Shown here: piece after piece, positions 25,177 to 33,695 of the stretch
Layout of the letters: the number at the start of each line of letters is the position of its first letter
Position numbering within the stretch: the stretch's first letter is position 1
Source: Vibrio sp. YMD68
GTDB lineage: Bacteria > Pseudomonadota > Gammaproteobacteria > Enterobacterales > Vibrionaceae
Direction: 5' to 3'
Length of the DNA stretch: 64,000 nucleotides
Assembly: GCF_029958905.1 (NCBI RefSeq)
Contig: NZ_CP124613.1
Location: forward strand, 310,001-374,000
Notes under the pieces: generated by a model
Databases searched by the model: none
Told to the model about the DNA's origin: nothing
What the model saw: the letters and a program-made list of their open reading frames with translations, nothing else
Made by a program: the position numbers and the translations under genes

Positions 25177-25462
25177 GGTATTGATTCCTGAGTGAATTAA
25201 GTCGGTTTGCCGTAGCAATGACGTAACTTTACCTAGGAAATTGCTATCCACTAACTCTCTAGCGATGGTCTCGATCCATCATTAATCCAATGCATGTTCG
25301 AAATGAGGTGACGGTTTTCGTATAACAAACAAATGCTCCTTTGTCTGGGCATTATTGTGGGCTTCAGTTGCTTTTCAGATCATGAGAGAGGCGCTGTATT
25401 GGCTAAAATGGGTCCCAGTGTTAGTATTTTATGAACATTGATGAGAACCCGTTGGGTATGAC

Positions 25463-26374
25463 ATGAACTTTAGCTTAGAGCAGTTAAATACGTTCGTTGC
25501 TGTATTTGAGCAGCAAGCTTTCAGTAAAGCCGCCATAAAATTGAATAAGCATCGCACGACGGTTGCACAAGTAATCACCAATTTAGAGGATCAGTTGGCG
25601 ATCACTTTATTTGAGAGATTAAGCCGCACCGTCGAACCAACAGAAGATGCGATCCTCCTTTATCATTATGCTAAGCAAATATTGGAGCAAGCTAAAACCT
25701 TTGATAGTTTTGCATTGAGTCTTTCCTATGGAGGGCTAGAGTCGGTGACGATAGCCTATGCGAGCTTTTTGCCCCATCACGTTGTGACGAGTATTCGTCG
25801 ACAGTTAGATGAAGATTTCCCGTCTATGCGAGTGAACTTTCTTGTTAGAACAAAGCCGGAAATAAAAGCAGGGATTGAGGATGGAAGCATACATTTTGGG
25901 ATCGTGAATATATATGAAAGCAAAGTCATCAATAGTATTGATTTCACGTTTTTAGGAAATATGCCCTTTGTACCTTTTGCCCATGTTGGAAGTAAGTTAT
26001 CAAGCGTAGAATCGGCCCAAACACTCTCATTGATGAAATCTTCGAGGCAGTTGATTCTAAAATCTTTGGTTGACGACAAAATGACGGAAAAGGTCCTTCT
26101 TTCTTCTAAGCATGAGTATGTCGAACAGTTGGCTGTCATTATTAAGCTTGTTCAAGAAGGCTTTGGGTGGGCTCTATTACCAAAATCGATTACCGCATCG
26201 GAGTATGTGACTGAGAACCTAGTCCCCATTCAATGTGACGAACTCAAGCAAGAGATAATGGTGCCCATCGCACTTTGGTGCCCACACTCAAAACAGATTG
26301 CACAGGTTAAAAAATCCATCGTCAAAGTCGCGGATTATTACATTCAGCGATCTATTTCCGAACTATCCAAATAA
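25463..26374 (+). CDS. LysR family transcriptional regulator
   Basis: 303 residues. N-terminal winged helix-turn-helix (residues 1-60; LEQLNTFVAVFEQQAFSKAAIKL, FERLSRTVEPTE) and C-terminal periplasmic-binding-like effector domain with the usual closing GFGWALLPKSI. Divergently encoded from the outer-membrane protein, 286 bp apart, with an inverted repeat GATGG-N7-CCATC at about 25263-25279 in between. Target and ligand unknown. Confidence 0.93.
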   Translation: MNFSLEQLNTFVAVFEQQAFSKAAIKLNKHRTTVAQVITNLEDQLAITLFERLSRTVEPTEDAILLYHYAKQILEQAKTFDSFALSLSYGGLESVTIAYASFLPHHVVTSIRRQLDEDFPSMRVNFLVRTKPEIKAGIEDGSIHFGIVNIYESKVINSIDFTFLGNMPFVPFAHVGSKLSSVESAQTLSLMKSSRQLILKSLVDDKMTEKVLLSSKHEYVEQLAVIIKLVQEGFGWALLPKSITASEYVTENLVPIQCDELKQEIMVPIALWCPHSKQIAQVKKSIVKVADYYIQRSISELSK

Positions 26375-26398
26375 AATACAGATCACGATAGAACGCAG

Positions 26399-26426
26399 AA
26401 AGGGCTCGTTTGAGCTCTTTTTCGTT
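26399..26426 (+). terminator. Terminator after the LysR gene
   Basis: AGGGCTC pairs with GAGCTCT (one G-T pair) over GTTT, followed by TTTTC and TTTT. Confidence 0.65.
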
Positions 26427-26684
26427 TTATCGTCATTTTTACCGGTTAAAATCCCCACTAAACCACGCAATGATATTGAATAAGTATAAATGCGTGGTGG
26501 TATATTCTGGTTTTGTTTGCATTTCTGGAGGTTAGTTTTGATTATTGCGTATCGTGGGTTTTAATTCTGGAATATATGTGCGTATTTGGTTTTATGTATT
26601 GATAATATATTAATAGGCGAGATAATAAGCTTGTTGTTAATTTATTGTTAACCATTTTGAGCGCAAGCCAAATAAGGACAAGTC

Positions 26685-27323
26685 ATGGAAATGGAAAATA
26701 AAATTCTAATCGATGCTTTTCAAACTCCGGATCATATTGCACCGAAACTGTCGTCTTATTTCGATGATTTACCTGCTGATCAGTATGTTGACAGTGATCA
26801 TCGCTATCGTTCCTATGCACGATTTCAAGTTAGTGATAAAGGGGCTGAGCGGCTCCCTCACAGTACATTTAATCAATCATCAGCGTTTAATCGTGTTGTG
26901 GGAGACATAGAGAGAGACTTTGCTGAAATGGATAATGAGATGGTGCAAACGCCGTATTTCCAACATTTACTTCAATCGTTTATACAACGAACAGGAACGG
27001 ATAAAGATAACTCTGTCGTTGATGTTCACCAAATTCGAGTCACCTGTGATTCTGATGCAACGAGTGCGCCTGCGCCAGAAGGTATTCACCAAGATGGTTA
27101 CCGATTTGTGGGGATTTTTTGTGTCCAGCGAAAGAACATTTCAGGCGGGTTCACCCAAATTTATATGTCCCCAGTCGAACAGCATCCGCATTTAAATACC
27201 GTCTTGGAAGAAAACCAATTTGTTATTGTGAATGATTCTAGATTTTTCCACCATATTTCCGAAACTCTGTCGAGTAAAGCGGGCAAAAAAGGGGTTCGTG
27301 ATGTCTTCGTATTCACCGCTTAA
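26685..27323 (+). CDS. 2OG-Fe(II) dioxygenase family protein
   Basis: 212 residues resembling the 2OG-Fe dioxygenase family that includes isoleucine/amino-acid hydroxylases. The iron-binding facial triad is probably His135-Gln-Asp137 (EGIHQDGYRF) and His189 or 190 (DSRFFHHIS), with Arg205 as the 2-oxoglutarate anchor (KGVRDVFVFT). It would hydroxylate or sulfoxidise a free amino acid or related small molecule. AAGGACAAGTC precedes the ATG. Its last 23 bases overlap the next gene, so the two are translationally coupled. Confidence 0.9.
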   Translation: MEMENKILIDAFQTPDHIAPKLSSYFDDLPADQYVDSDHRYRSYARFQVSDKGAERLPHSTFNQSSAFNRVVGDIERDFAEMDNEMVQTPYFQHLLQSFIQRTGTDKDNSVVDVHQIRVTCDSDATSAPAPEGIHQDGYRFVGIFCVQRKNISGGFTQIYMSPVEQHPHLNTVLEENQFVIVNDSRFFHHISETLSSKAGKKGVRDVFVFTA

Positions 27324-28545
27324 TTCAAACAATGTAAACCGTTTACGTGAGCAATTCCCTGCGTTAGGGGCTCTGAACAATGGTTTGTCTCCTGTGTATT
27401 TTGATGGCCCTGGTGGAACGCAGTTACCCACTTCTGTCATCGAAGGGTTTGGCGCTTACCTCCTGCGCGGTAATTCAAACCTGGGTGGGCGATTCTCTGT
27501 GAGTGAAAATACGGTCAGCTTAGTGGACGTTTGTAGGCAGAAAGCAGCGGCGCTATTTGGCGCAAGTTCAAAAGATGAAATCGTATTTGGTGCAAACATG
27601 ACGACAATGGCGTTCCATTTCAGTCGTGCAATCAGTCAGGATTGGCAGGCAGGGGACGAAATCATTCTTAGCGATGCTGATCACGGGGCAAATCGATCTT
27701 CATGGGCGATGGCGGCCGAAGACAAAGGTGTAAAAGTACATTATGTTCCCATTAAAGATGCGAGCTGTAATCTTGATTTAGAGGTTTTTCAGTCACTGCT
27801 TAATGAAAAAACACGCCTTGTTGCGATGACCGCAGCCAGCAATTTGTCTGGGACTCTCGTTGATGTAAAGAAGGTCACAGATCTTGCCAAAGCGAATGGC
27901 AGTGTGGTTTTTATTGATGCTGTCCATCTTTTGCCTCATCAAATTCTCAATGTCCAAGAGTTAGGTGCTGATTTTGTTGCTGGCTCTGCGTACAAGTTTT
28001 TTGGCCCTCACTTAGGGGTGCTCTTTGGTCGTCAAGCGTTGTTGAAGAAATACCGACCTTACAAGGTTGAACCTGCTCCAACGTATGCCCCCAACTGTTG
28101 GGAGACTGGAACACTTAACTTTGAAGCACTCTCGGCGTTCTCTGGTGCAATTGATTACCTGGCTTCGTTAGGTGAAGGGGGCGATTTAAGAACCAAGTTG
28201 GCGTCGGCGTATGGCAATATTCATCAGTATGAAACGTCACTGTCGATCTATTTTTTAGAGCGCCTACATGAATTTCCTACCATTGAACTTCTGGGTGAAC
28301 CTGGTGCGGACAATCGAACGGCGACCTTTGCCCTTCGTTTTGGTGAGATTGACCCTGCAAAGGTGGCGACACACTTAGGTGAGCATGAAATATATACCTG
28401 GAGTGGTCACTTATACGCGGACCGCCTCACCGATGCACTGGGTGTGACCCACAAAGGAGGCATTCTTCGTGTCGGCTTGATGCACTACAACACCAAAGAA
28501 GAGATCGACCGATTCTTTCAGGTATTGAGCGACATGTTTGTTTAG
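27301..28545 (+). CDS. Cysteine desulfurase-like class V aminotransferase (VC1184 subfamily)
   Basis: 414 residues, PLP-dependent. VYFDGPGGTQLP at the N-terminus, FGANMTTMAFHFSR, the FIDAVHLLPHQ segment (Asp206 and His209) and Lys232 in AGSAYKFFGPHLG as the Schiff-base lysine are diagnostic for the cysteine-desulfurase-like subfamily typified by V. cholerae VC1184. I chose the ATG at 27301 (AAGGGG upstream) inside the previous gene; an in-frame extension to 27232 lacks a ribosome site. The substrate is presumably an amino acid; co-translation with the 2OG dioxygenase suggests it processes a hydroxylated amino acid, an inference. Confidence 0.92.
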   Translation: MSSYSPLNSNNVNRLREQFPALGALNNGLSPVYFDGPGGTQLPTSVIEGFGAYLLRGNSNLGGRFSVSENTVSLVDVCRQKAAALFGASSKDEIVFGANMTTMAFHFSRAISQDWQAGDEIILSDADHGANRSSWAMAAEDKGVKVHYVPIKDASCNLDLEVFQSLLNEKTRLVAMTAASNLSGTLVDVKKVTDLAKANGSVVFIDAVHLLPHQILNVQELGADFVAGSAYKFFGPHLGVLFGRQALLKKYRPYKVEPAPTYAPNCWETGTLNFEALSAFSGAIDYLASLGEGGDLRTKLASAYGNIHQYETSLSIYFLERLHEFPTIELLGEPGADNRTATFALRFGEIDPAKVATHLGEHEIYTWSGHLYADRLTDALGVTHKGGILRVGLMHYNTKEEIDRFFQVLSDMFV

Positions 28546-28581
28546 TACGCTTCTGTTAATTGCCTGTTCTTCTTATCATGG

Positions 28582-28610
28582 TCAAAGAGCCACAAACCGA
28601 GGCTCTTTGA
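28582..28610. terminator. Hairpin between convergent genes, possible bidirectional terminator
   Basis: TCAAAGAGCC and GGCTCTTTGA form a perfect 10-bp stem; the T-tracts on both sides are weak. Confidence 0.5.
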
Positions 28611-28623
28611 TTGTCTGCCATCG

Positions 28624-29253
28624 TTATTTGCTATCATTATCTATCGACTTTTTCATGACAATCGTAAAGTCGCGCTGGTCATACCCATCAATAAGTTCCA
28701 CGTTGGCGCACAGGGTTTTACAATAGCGAACGATTCCTTGTTTGTTGTACCCCGTTAAAAAAGGCTGCTTGGGAAAGGTGCTTGAATCGAGCAAGTTAAA
28801 GATGATGGCTTCATTCGCCATTAAATACATATGCGAGATGATACGTGTCAGATAGTCAGGCTCTCGGCTGTGGTAGTTCAATGAGCCGCTCGCTATGACA
28901 ATATCGGCATTGTCAGCGGTGAATTTGCTGATATCACCATGAACAAATTCACAGACGTCCCGCTGCTTAGCCAATCGCTTTTTTGCTTGAGCGAGAAACT
29001 GTGGCTGCTGATCAACCCCAGTGTAGCGGCCCAAGGTATGGTGTTGAGTGAGGTAATCAAACAGTTCCCCATAACCACACCCCAGGTCAACAATGTATTT
29101 GTTATGAAATTCGCAGGCCTGTTGAATGATTTTAAATCGGTTGTGCTGCGATTCAATACTCGTCCAGCCCTGTATTTTTGAATTATCTCCGGCCCAGTTT
29201 TTTATTCTATTGCGATGATAAAAGTAGATTCTGAGTCGATCAAGAAAGTGCAT
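28624..29253 (-). CDS. Class I SAM-dependent methyltransferase
   Basis: 209 residues with SAM motif I IVDLGCGYGELFDYL, motif II acidic residue in YTGVDQQPQFL, and DIVIASGSLNY. Typical small-molecule methyltransferase of methylase type 12/25; substrate unknown. It starts on the last base of the upstream 93-residue gene (1-nt overlap), so they form a pair. Confidence 0.9.
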   Translation of the reverse strand: MHFLDRLRIYFYHRNRIKNWAGDNSKIQGWTSIESQHNRFKIIQQACEFHNKYIVDLGCGYGELFDYLTQHHTLGRYTGVDQQPQFLAQAKKRLAKQRDVCEFVHGDISKFTADNADIVIASGSLNYHSREPDYLTRIISHMYLMANEAIIFNLLDSSTFPKQPFLTGYNKQGIVRYCKTLCANVELIDGYDQRDFTIVMKKSIDNDSK

Positions 29254-29534
29254 TATAGAAGAGAGACCTCTTCAACTTCGATAACCGAATGAGCATTGGC
29301 TCTTTCGATGATTTTCAGTAGAACCGTTTGGATAACTTCGCTTTCCCGAGCGTCTGTATCACTGTTGAAACGCTCTTCCTGTACTTCGCCACTTTCCTCT
29401 TGTAAAAACTGGACAGCCACCTCAGTCGCGCAATCTTTACTGGTTCCGAAGTATGTTATGGTGATTTGTGGGTAGCCTTTAAAGCCTTTTTTTACCTGTT
29501 TCGCGATTCGTTTTTTCGCTTTATCTAGATTCAT
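29253..29534 (-). CDS. Small conserved-looking hypothetical protein
   Basis: 93 residues, not recognised. N-terminus is basic (NLDKAKKRIAKQVKKGFKGYP), followed by a beta-rich ITITYFGTSKDCATEVAVQFLQEE and an acidic C-terminus. Its stop overlaps the start of the methyltransferase, so it is probably a partner of that enzyme. AAGGATT precedes the ATG. Confidence 0.75.
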   Translation of the reverse strand: MNLDKAKKRIAKQVKKGFKGYPQITITYFGTSKDCATEVAVQFLQEESGEVQEERFNSDTDARESEVIQTVLLKIIERANAHSVIEVEEVSLL

Positions 29535-29655
29535 TTTTAATCCTTGCCAACATGGAAACCGAGAGAAGAGGTTACTTATTTACATTGTAAACTGCGGATG
29601 TGTTATTGCAGACTACCATCATCACTCGCAAGAATCATTGTTCATTCGTCTGTTG

Positions 29656-29958
29656 TTAATAAAGCCGTTGCTGGTGGCGAAGAGTCAGATGAGAAATCAA
29701 TTTTTGCCATTTTTCGGCTAGATGAAACTGTTGCTCTTGAAGCAGTTGGTACTGCACGCTTTCAATCATGTTAAGCGGCATGCTTTGATAGAGGTATTCA
29801 AAGGTATTCTTATCAAGCTCAGAAACATCGTTTGCCCAGTTTAACTCGACAGATAACCCAGAAGCATAGATGCGTGCGGCCTGCGTTTCGGGTGAGGACA
29901 CTTCGGTTTCCATCAATTGCTTGATGAGTATCTTGAGTCGCTTAAATGACATTTTCAC
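29656..29958 (-). CDS. Small hypothetical protein
   Basis: 100 residues, predicted alpha-helical (FKRLKILIKQLMETE, ESVQYQLLQEQQFHLAEKWQKLI), no signal peptide. AAGGAGAAATCG precedes the ATG, a good ribosome site. Not recognised; upstream of the 93-residue gene on the same strand, 121 bp apart. Confidence 0.65.
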   Translation of the reverse strand: MKMSFKRLKILIKQLMETEVSSPETQAARIYASGLSVELNWANDVSELDKNTFEYLYQSMPLNMIESVQYQLLQEQQFHLAEKWQKLISHLTLRHQQRLY

Positions 29959-30042
29959 AACGATTTCTCCTTAAGGCGGTATAAAGATGAATAGACTCAC
30001 TTCGTTATGCCTGACTTTTTTGAAGATAGTATTGTTATAGCT

Positions 30043-30071
30043 CAAAAAAAACCAGTAATGTGCATTACTGG
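30043..30071 (-). terminator. Rho-independent terminator after the sulfatase operon
   Basis: CCAGTAATG and CATTACTGG form a perfect 9-bp stem around CA; on the minus strand it is followed by eight T. Confidence 0.88.
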
Positions 30072-30139
30072 ATTTTGCTTGGATGTCTGTTCACGATTTG
30101 AATGCCAGTTAAACAATGGCTCGCTGTCTAGAGCAACAG

Positions 30140-30610
30140 TCAGCTAGAGAACTGAACAATGCCTAAATCAATGGCACGTTGAAGGTCGAGGTCGTCTTCA
30201 ATGAGCGCATTCAACGCAGCTTCACTTAATAGCATCACCGATAATGACGCTTGTGAGGTTGGGGAAGAATGAATATCAAGTTGGTTTCCTTGCGTCACTT
30301 TAGACCACAGGTGGCTGTCGACAAGGTAAATATACGACACGGATTCGAGTGCGCTTGAGTGCTGCTTAGCCATCAGTTTTAACCACCAACTCACTCGCCT
30401 TAGCCCTCGCTTTCCATCTAAAGCGTCTACCTGTTTTACATGGTTTTCTTCTAGGGCGCTTTGTGTCGCAATCGCAATATCCAGCGACCCTGGGAAGCTT
30501 TCTGTAAATGGGTTATTAAACTGTCCATCATAGGAACAAGCCTGCACGGGCAAACTTGTTCCCAATGACATCATCATACTCAATACAACCCATGAGCGTA
30601 TTGGCTTCAT
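30140..30610 (-). CDS. Exported protein with SCP2-like C-terminus
   Basis: 156 residues with a signal peptide (MKPIRSWVVLSMMMSLGTSLPVQA). The last 50 residues (SLSVMLLSEAALNALIEDDLDLQRAIDLGIVQ) resemble the closing part of SCP2-like sterol/lipid-binding domains, the same kind of domain that ends the neighbouring alkylsulfatase. It lies 9 nt after that gene, so it is probably a periplasmic accessory for the sulfatase, perhaps binding long-chain alcohol or sulfate ester. Function inferred. Confidence 0.75.
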   Translation of the reverse strand: MKPIRSWVVLSMMMSLGTSLPVQACSYDGQFNNPFTESFPGSLDIAIATQSALEENHVKQVDALDGKRGLRRVSWWLKLMAKQHSSALESVSYIYLVDSHLWSKVTQGNQLDIHSSPTSQASLSVMLLSEAALNALIEDDLDLQRAIDLGIVQFSS

Positions 30611-30619
30611 ATCACCTTC

Positions 30620-32575
30620 CTATGGCGTTGAGATATTGAACCAGAAATTGAACGTATCCAGCATACCAACGAAGTCTTTAAATACTTTTGTGTCACCTTT
30701 TAACTTGATATCCCCATTTGAAATGGCTTTCTCAAGCGTCGTAATACCAAGTTGAACATCATCAAGTGTTGCTTTGGTTAATACTAACGATACATCTGGG
30801 TCGTCATTGAGCATTCTTGTGTGGTTAAGCACCGAGTTTTCAATGTATAAGGTGTATTGTTCATCAAGGTCAGTAAAGTCGAGGTTGATCGCGTATTCTT
30901 TTCCTGCGGCTTTCTCTGGTAGCAGTCTTACCGCTAAGTAATCGAACAGCATTTCCGGTGGCATGTTTTTAATAATATCCGGCGAAGCGGTATTGGTTCC
31001 GCCAGCAGAAGGGGTGCCATTTCTCAGCTCATAGGCCCCTTGTAGGTACACGGAACGCCAAGGGCCAGACTCCGATTGGTAACCAAGCTGTTCGTAGGTA
31101 TCGGCAAGTAACGCTTTGCCTTTTCTACTTTGTGGGTTAGCAAATACAACATGCTTAAGTACTTCGGCTACCCAACGATAATTACCTTTGTCGAAGTCTT
31201 GTTTGGCTTTTTCAATGACTGCTCGTTCACCCCCCATATATTCGATGTATTTCACGGCAGCATTGGTAGGTGGAAGGTTGTTCAAGTCGGAAGGGTTGCC
31301 GCTGTACCAACCCATGTAACGTTGATAGACCGCACGGCTATTATGACGAAGCGTGCCGTAGTATCCGCGGGTGCTCCAGTTGTTTTCTATTTCGTCAGGG
31401 AACTGAATAATTTCTGAAATTTCAGACCCAATGTAGCCTTGGTTCATTAAGCGTACGGTTTGGTCGTGCGTGTATTTATACATATCACGTTGTAGCTTAA
31501 AGTAGTCAACGATCTCTTCTTGGCCCCACATTGGCCAGTGGTGGCTTTGAAATTTAACGTCGACGTCATCGCCCCACATTTCAATGGTTTCATTTAAATA
31601 TGATGCCCATTTCAATGCATCACGAACTTGAGCCCCACGCAGCGTCAAAATATTGTGCATGGTATTGGTGCTGTTCTCCGCCATCCAGAGCGCTTTTTTC
31701 TCGGGGATCCATGTGTTTATTTCAGTCGGGGCTTCTGAACCAGGGGTGTACTGGAACACCATTTTGACGCCATCAATGACATGCTCTTCACCGGTTTTTT
31801 CGATAACCAGCGTAGGGCTGATCAGCGTGGCGAGGCCCGTGGATGTTGTTTGTCCTAAACCTCCGTTAACGCCACCTTGTGCGTTTCGTGGAAGCAGCGC
31901 ACCGTACATGTAAATTGCGCGTCGACCCATTGCATTACCCGCAATAACGTTTTCAGAAACTGCATGCTCGGTAAAACCGTGTGAAGCTATGATTTGTACT
32001 TTACCTGCGTTGACATCTTCTTCATCAACAATGCCACGTACACCACCAAAGTGATCAATATGACTGTGGCTGTATATCACCGCCGTTACGGGGCGCTCTC
32101 CTAATTCCGCATTAATGAATTCGAGGGCCGCTTTTGCCGTTTCTTGAGAGATAAGAGGGTCAAACACAATCCAGCCAGTCTCACCTTCAACAAAGGTAAT
32201 GTTCGATAAGTCGTAGCCGCGAATTTGGTAAATACCATCTGTTACCTTAAAAAGGCCATTGATCACGTTTAATTGCGCATTACGCCACAGACTTGGGTTT
32301 ACGCTGTCGGGTGCTTTAGCCTCGAGCGTAATGAACTTTTTGTATTCTTCTAAGTCCCAAACAACGTCACCATTGTCATTGGTGATTGTGACGACATCTT
32401 GCTGAGCAATAAAGCCTTTTTGTGCACGTTCAAAGTCTTTAGTGTCTTTAAATGGAAGAGTGTTATACAGGGCGTTATTCGTGTCTATTGTTGCTTGAGT
32501 TGCGGGTTTAGATTCCGCAGCAATACTCCCTGTCGAGATGACCATCGCCAATAGCGAGATGGTGAAACACTTCAT
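30620..32575 (-). CDS. Exported metallo-beta-lactamase-fold alkylsulfatase (SdsA-type)
   Basis: 651 residues. Signal peptide MKCFTISLLAMVISTGSIAA. The di-zinc motif SHSHIDHFGG (HxHxDH) is present, with WMAENSTNTMHNILTLRG and SHHWPMWGQEE as further metal and substrate residues. After the catalytic domain come a dimerisation region (about 400-520) and a C-terminal SCP2-like domain (about 530-651; VLTKATLDDVQLGITTLEK). It hydrolyses primary alkyl sulfates such as dodecyl sulfate to alcohol and sulfate in the periplasm. An AraC regulator lies upstream on the same strand, but it is likely tied to yqhD. Confidence 0.95.
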   Translation of the reverse strand: MKCFTISLLAMVISTGSIAAESKPATQATIDTNNALYNTLPFKDTKDFERAQKGFIAQQDVVTITNDNGDVVWDLEEYKKFITLEAKAPDSVNPSLWRNAQLNVINGLFKVTDGIYQIRGYDLSNITFVEGETGWIVFDPLISQETAKAALEFINAELGERPVTAVIYSHSHIDHFGGVRGIVDEEDVNAGKVQIIASHGFTEHAVSENVIAGNAMGRRAIYMYGALLPRNAQGGVNGGLGQTTSTGLATLISPTLVIEKTGEEHVIDGVKMVFQYTPGSEAPTEINTWIPEKKALWMAENSTNTMHNILTLRGAQVRDALKWASYLNETIEMWGDDVDVKFQSHHWPMWGQEEIVDYFKLQRDMYKYTHDQTVRLMNQGYIGSEISEIIQFPDEIENNWSTRGYYGTLRHNSRAVYQRYMGWYSGNPSDLNNLPPTNAAVKYIEYMGGERAVIEKAKQDFDKGNYRWVAEVLKHVVFANPQSRKGKALLADTYEQLGYQSESGPWRSVYLQGAYELRNGTPSAGGTNTASPDIIKNMPPEMLFDYLAVRLLPEKAAGKEYAINLDFTDLDEQYTLYIENSVLNHTRMLNDDPDVSLVLTKATLDDVQLGITTLEKAISNGDIKLKGDTKVFKDFVGMLDTFNFWFNISTP

Positions 32576-32672
32576 AGTCAGTTCCTTCTTTATGAATGAT
32601 ATTGCGTAGATAAAGAGTAGAAGCTAACGTTATAATTCGCCAAGAAAAATTCATCTATTTCACCGAATTAAC

Positions 32673-33551
32673 CTAGGTCATTTGAGACGGCGATAATTGA
32701 AAGTGGCGTTTAAACTCCCTAAAGAACTGGGATTGGCTGCTGTAACCCACAAGGTTTGCTGCTTCGCTGGCTCGCTTACCTTCAATGGTAATCAGTTCTT
32801 TTGCCTTATCGAGTCTCACTTTCTTGATATATTGCATGGGTGAATCACAGGTCACTTCTTTGAAAGCGCGATGAAAGGCCGAGACACTCATGTTGGCTTC
32901 TTGTGCTAATTCGTCAACATTAATTGGTGAAGAAAAGTTGCCGTGCAATTTGCTGAGTACTTTTGCAATGCGGGCATAGTGGCTGTCTTGTTGAACCAGT
33001 CCCATTAGCGTATTACCTTGCGGTCCGGTCAGCACACGGTAAACAATTTCTTTCACCAGGTCTTTGCCAAATATGGCCATTTCTGTTTTATCTTCAAGGC
33101 ATTTTAGTAACCGAATACAGGCGTCTTCTAAGTCGGCAGTGACCTGGGCTTTTTGTAACCCTCGCGCTGATTTTCCTGGGTTTGGAATGGAAGTGTTGAG
33201 CTTTTCGACCAGGGTATTAAGTAAGGGTAAATCCACATCGATACATAAGCTCAATAATGGCTCATTACTGCTGCTAAATGCTTCACATTCGAGGGGGAGA
33301 GGAACGCCAATAACAAGATAATCACCAACACCATAACTGACGGATTCGTCGGCTAGATGAATGCGCTTATGCCCCTGTCCCATGATGATGATGCCTGATT
33401 GATAAAGAAGCGGGCGACGAGGGGTTGATGTACTTGAATAATAAAAGTTGACGCCTTGTAGACCGGTCTTTATGACTTGTTCAGTGCACTCTAAAGAGTG
33501 TGTGTTCGCGTAAGCTTGCATCGCAGTCGTCAGTGTATTCATTGTCTTCAT
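32673..33551 (-). CDS. AraC family regulator, YqhC-like
   Basis: 292 residues. N-terminal AraC_N-type domain (PLLYQSGIIIMGQGHKRIHLAD, VGDYLVIGVPLPLECEA) and C-terminal helix-turn-helix pair (VDELAQEANMSVSAFHRAFKEV and ASEAANLVGYSSQSQFFREFKRHF). Divergent from the yqhD-like dehydrogenase, the same arrangement as E. coli yqhC-yqhD, where the regulator responds to electrophilic aldehydes. The same role is likely here; assignment rests on fold and position. Confidence 0.9.
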   Translation of the reverse strand: MKTMNTLTTAMQAYANTHSLECTEQVIKTGLQGVNFYYSSTSTPRRPLLYQSGIIIMGQGHKRIHLADESVSYGVGDYLVIGVPLPLECEAFSSSNEPLLSLCIDVDLPLLNTLVEKLNTSIPNPGKSARGLQKAQVTADLEDACIRLLKCLEDKTEMAIFGKDLVKEIVYRVLTGPQGNTLMGLVQQDSHYARIAKVLSKLHGNFSSPINVDELAQEANMSVSAFHRAFKEVTCDSPMQYIKKVRLDKAKELITIEGKRASEAANLVGYSSQSQFFREFKRHFQLSPSQMT

Positions 33552-33695
33552 CTATGGCGTGTCTTGGCGTTGAATGTACATAGAAAAGCAGAAATAGGCA
33601 ATAAAACACGACTAATATACCTTTTTAATATTCATATTGAGAGTAATATGCACTTGTGGCAATGATGAAGACCTATAATTATTAAGGAACAACAG

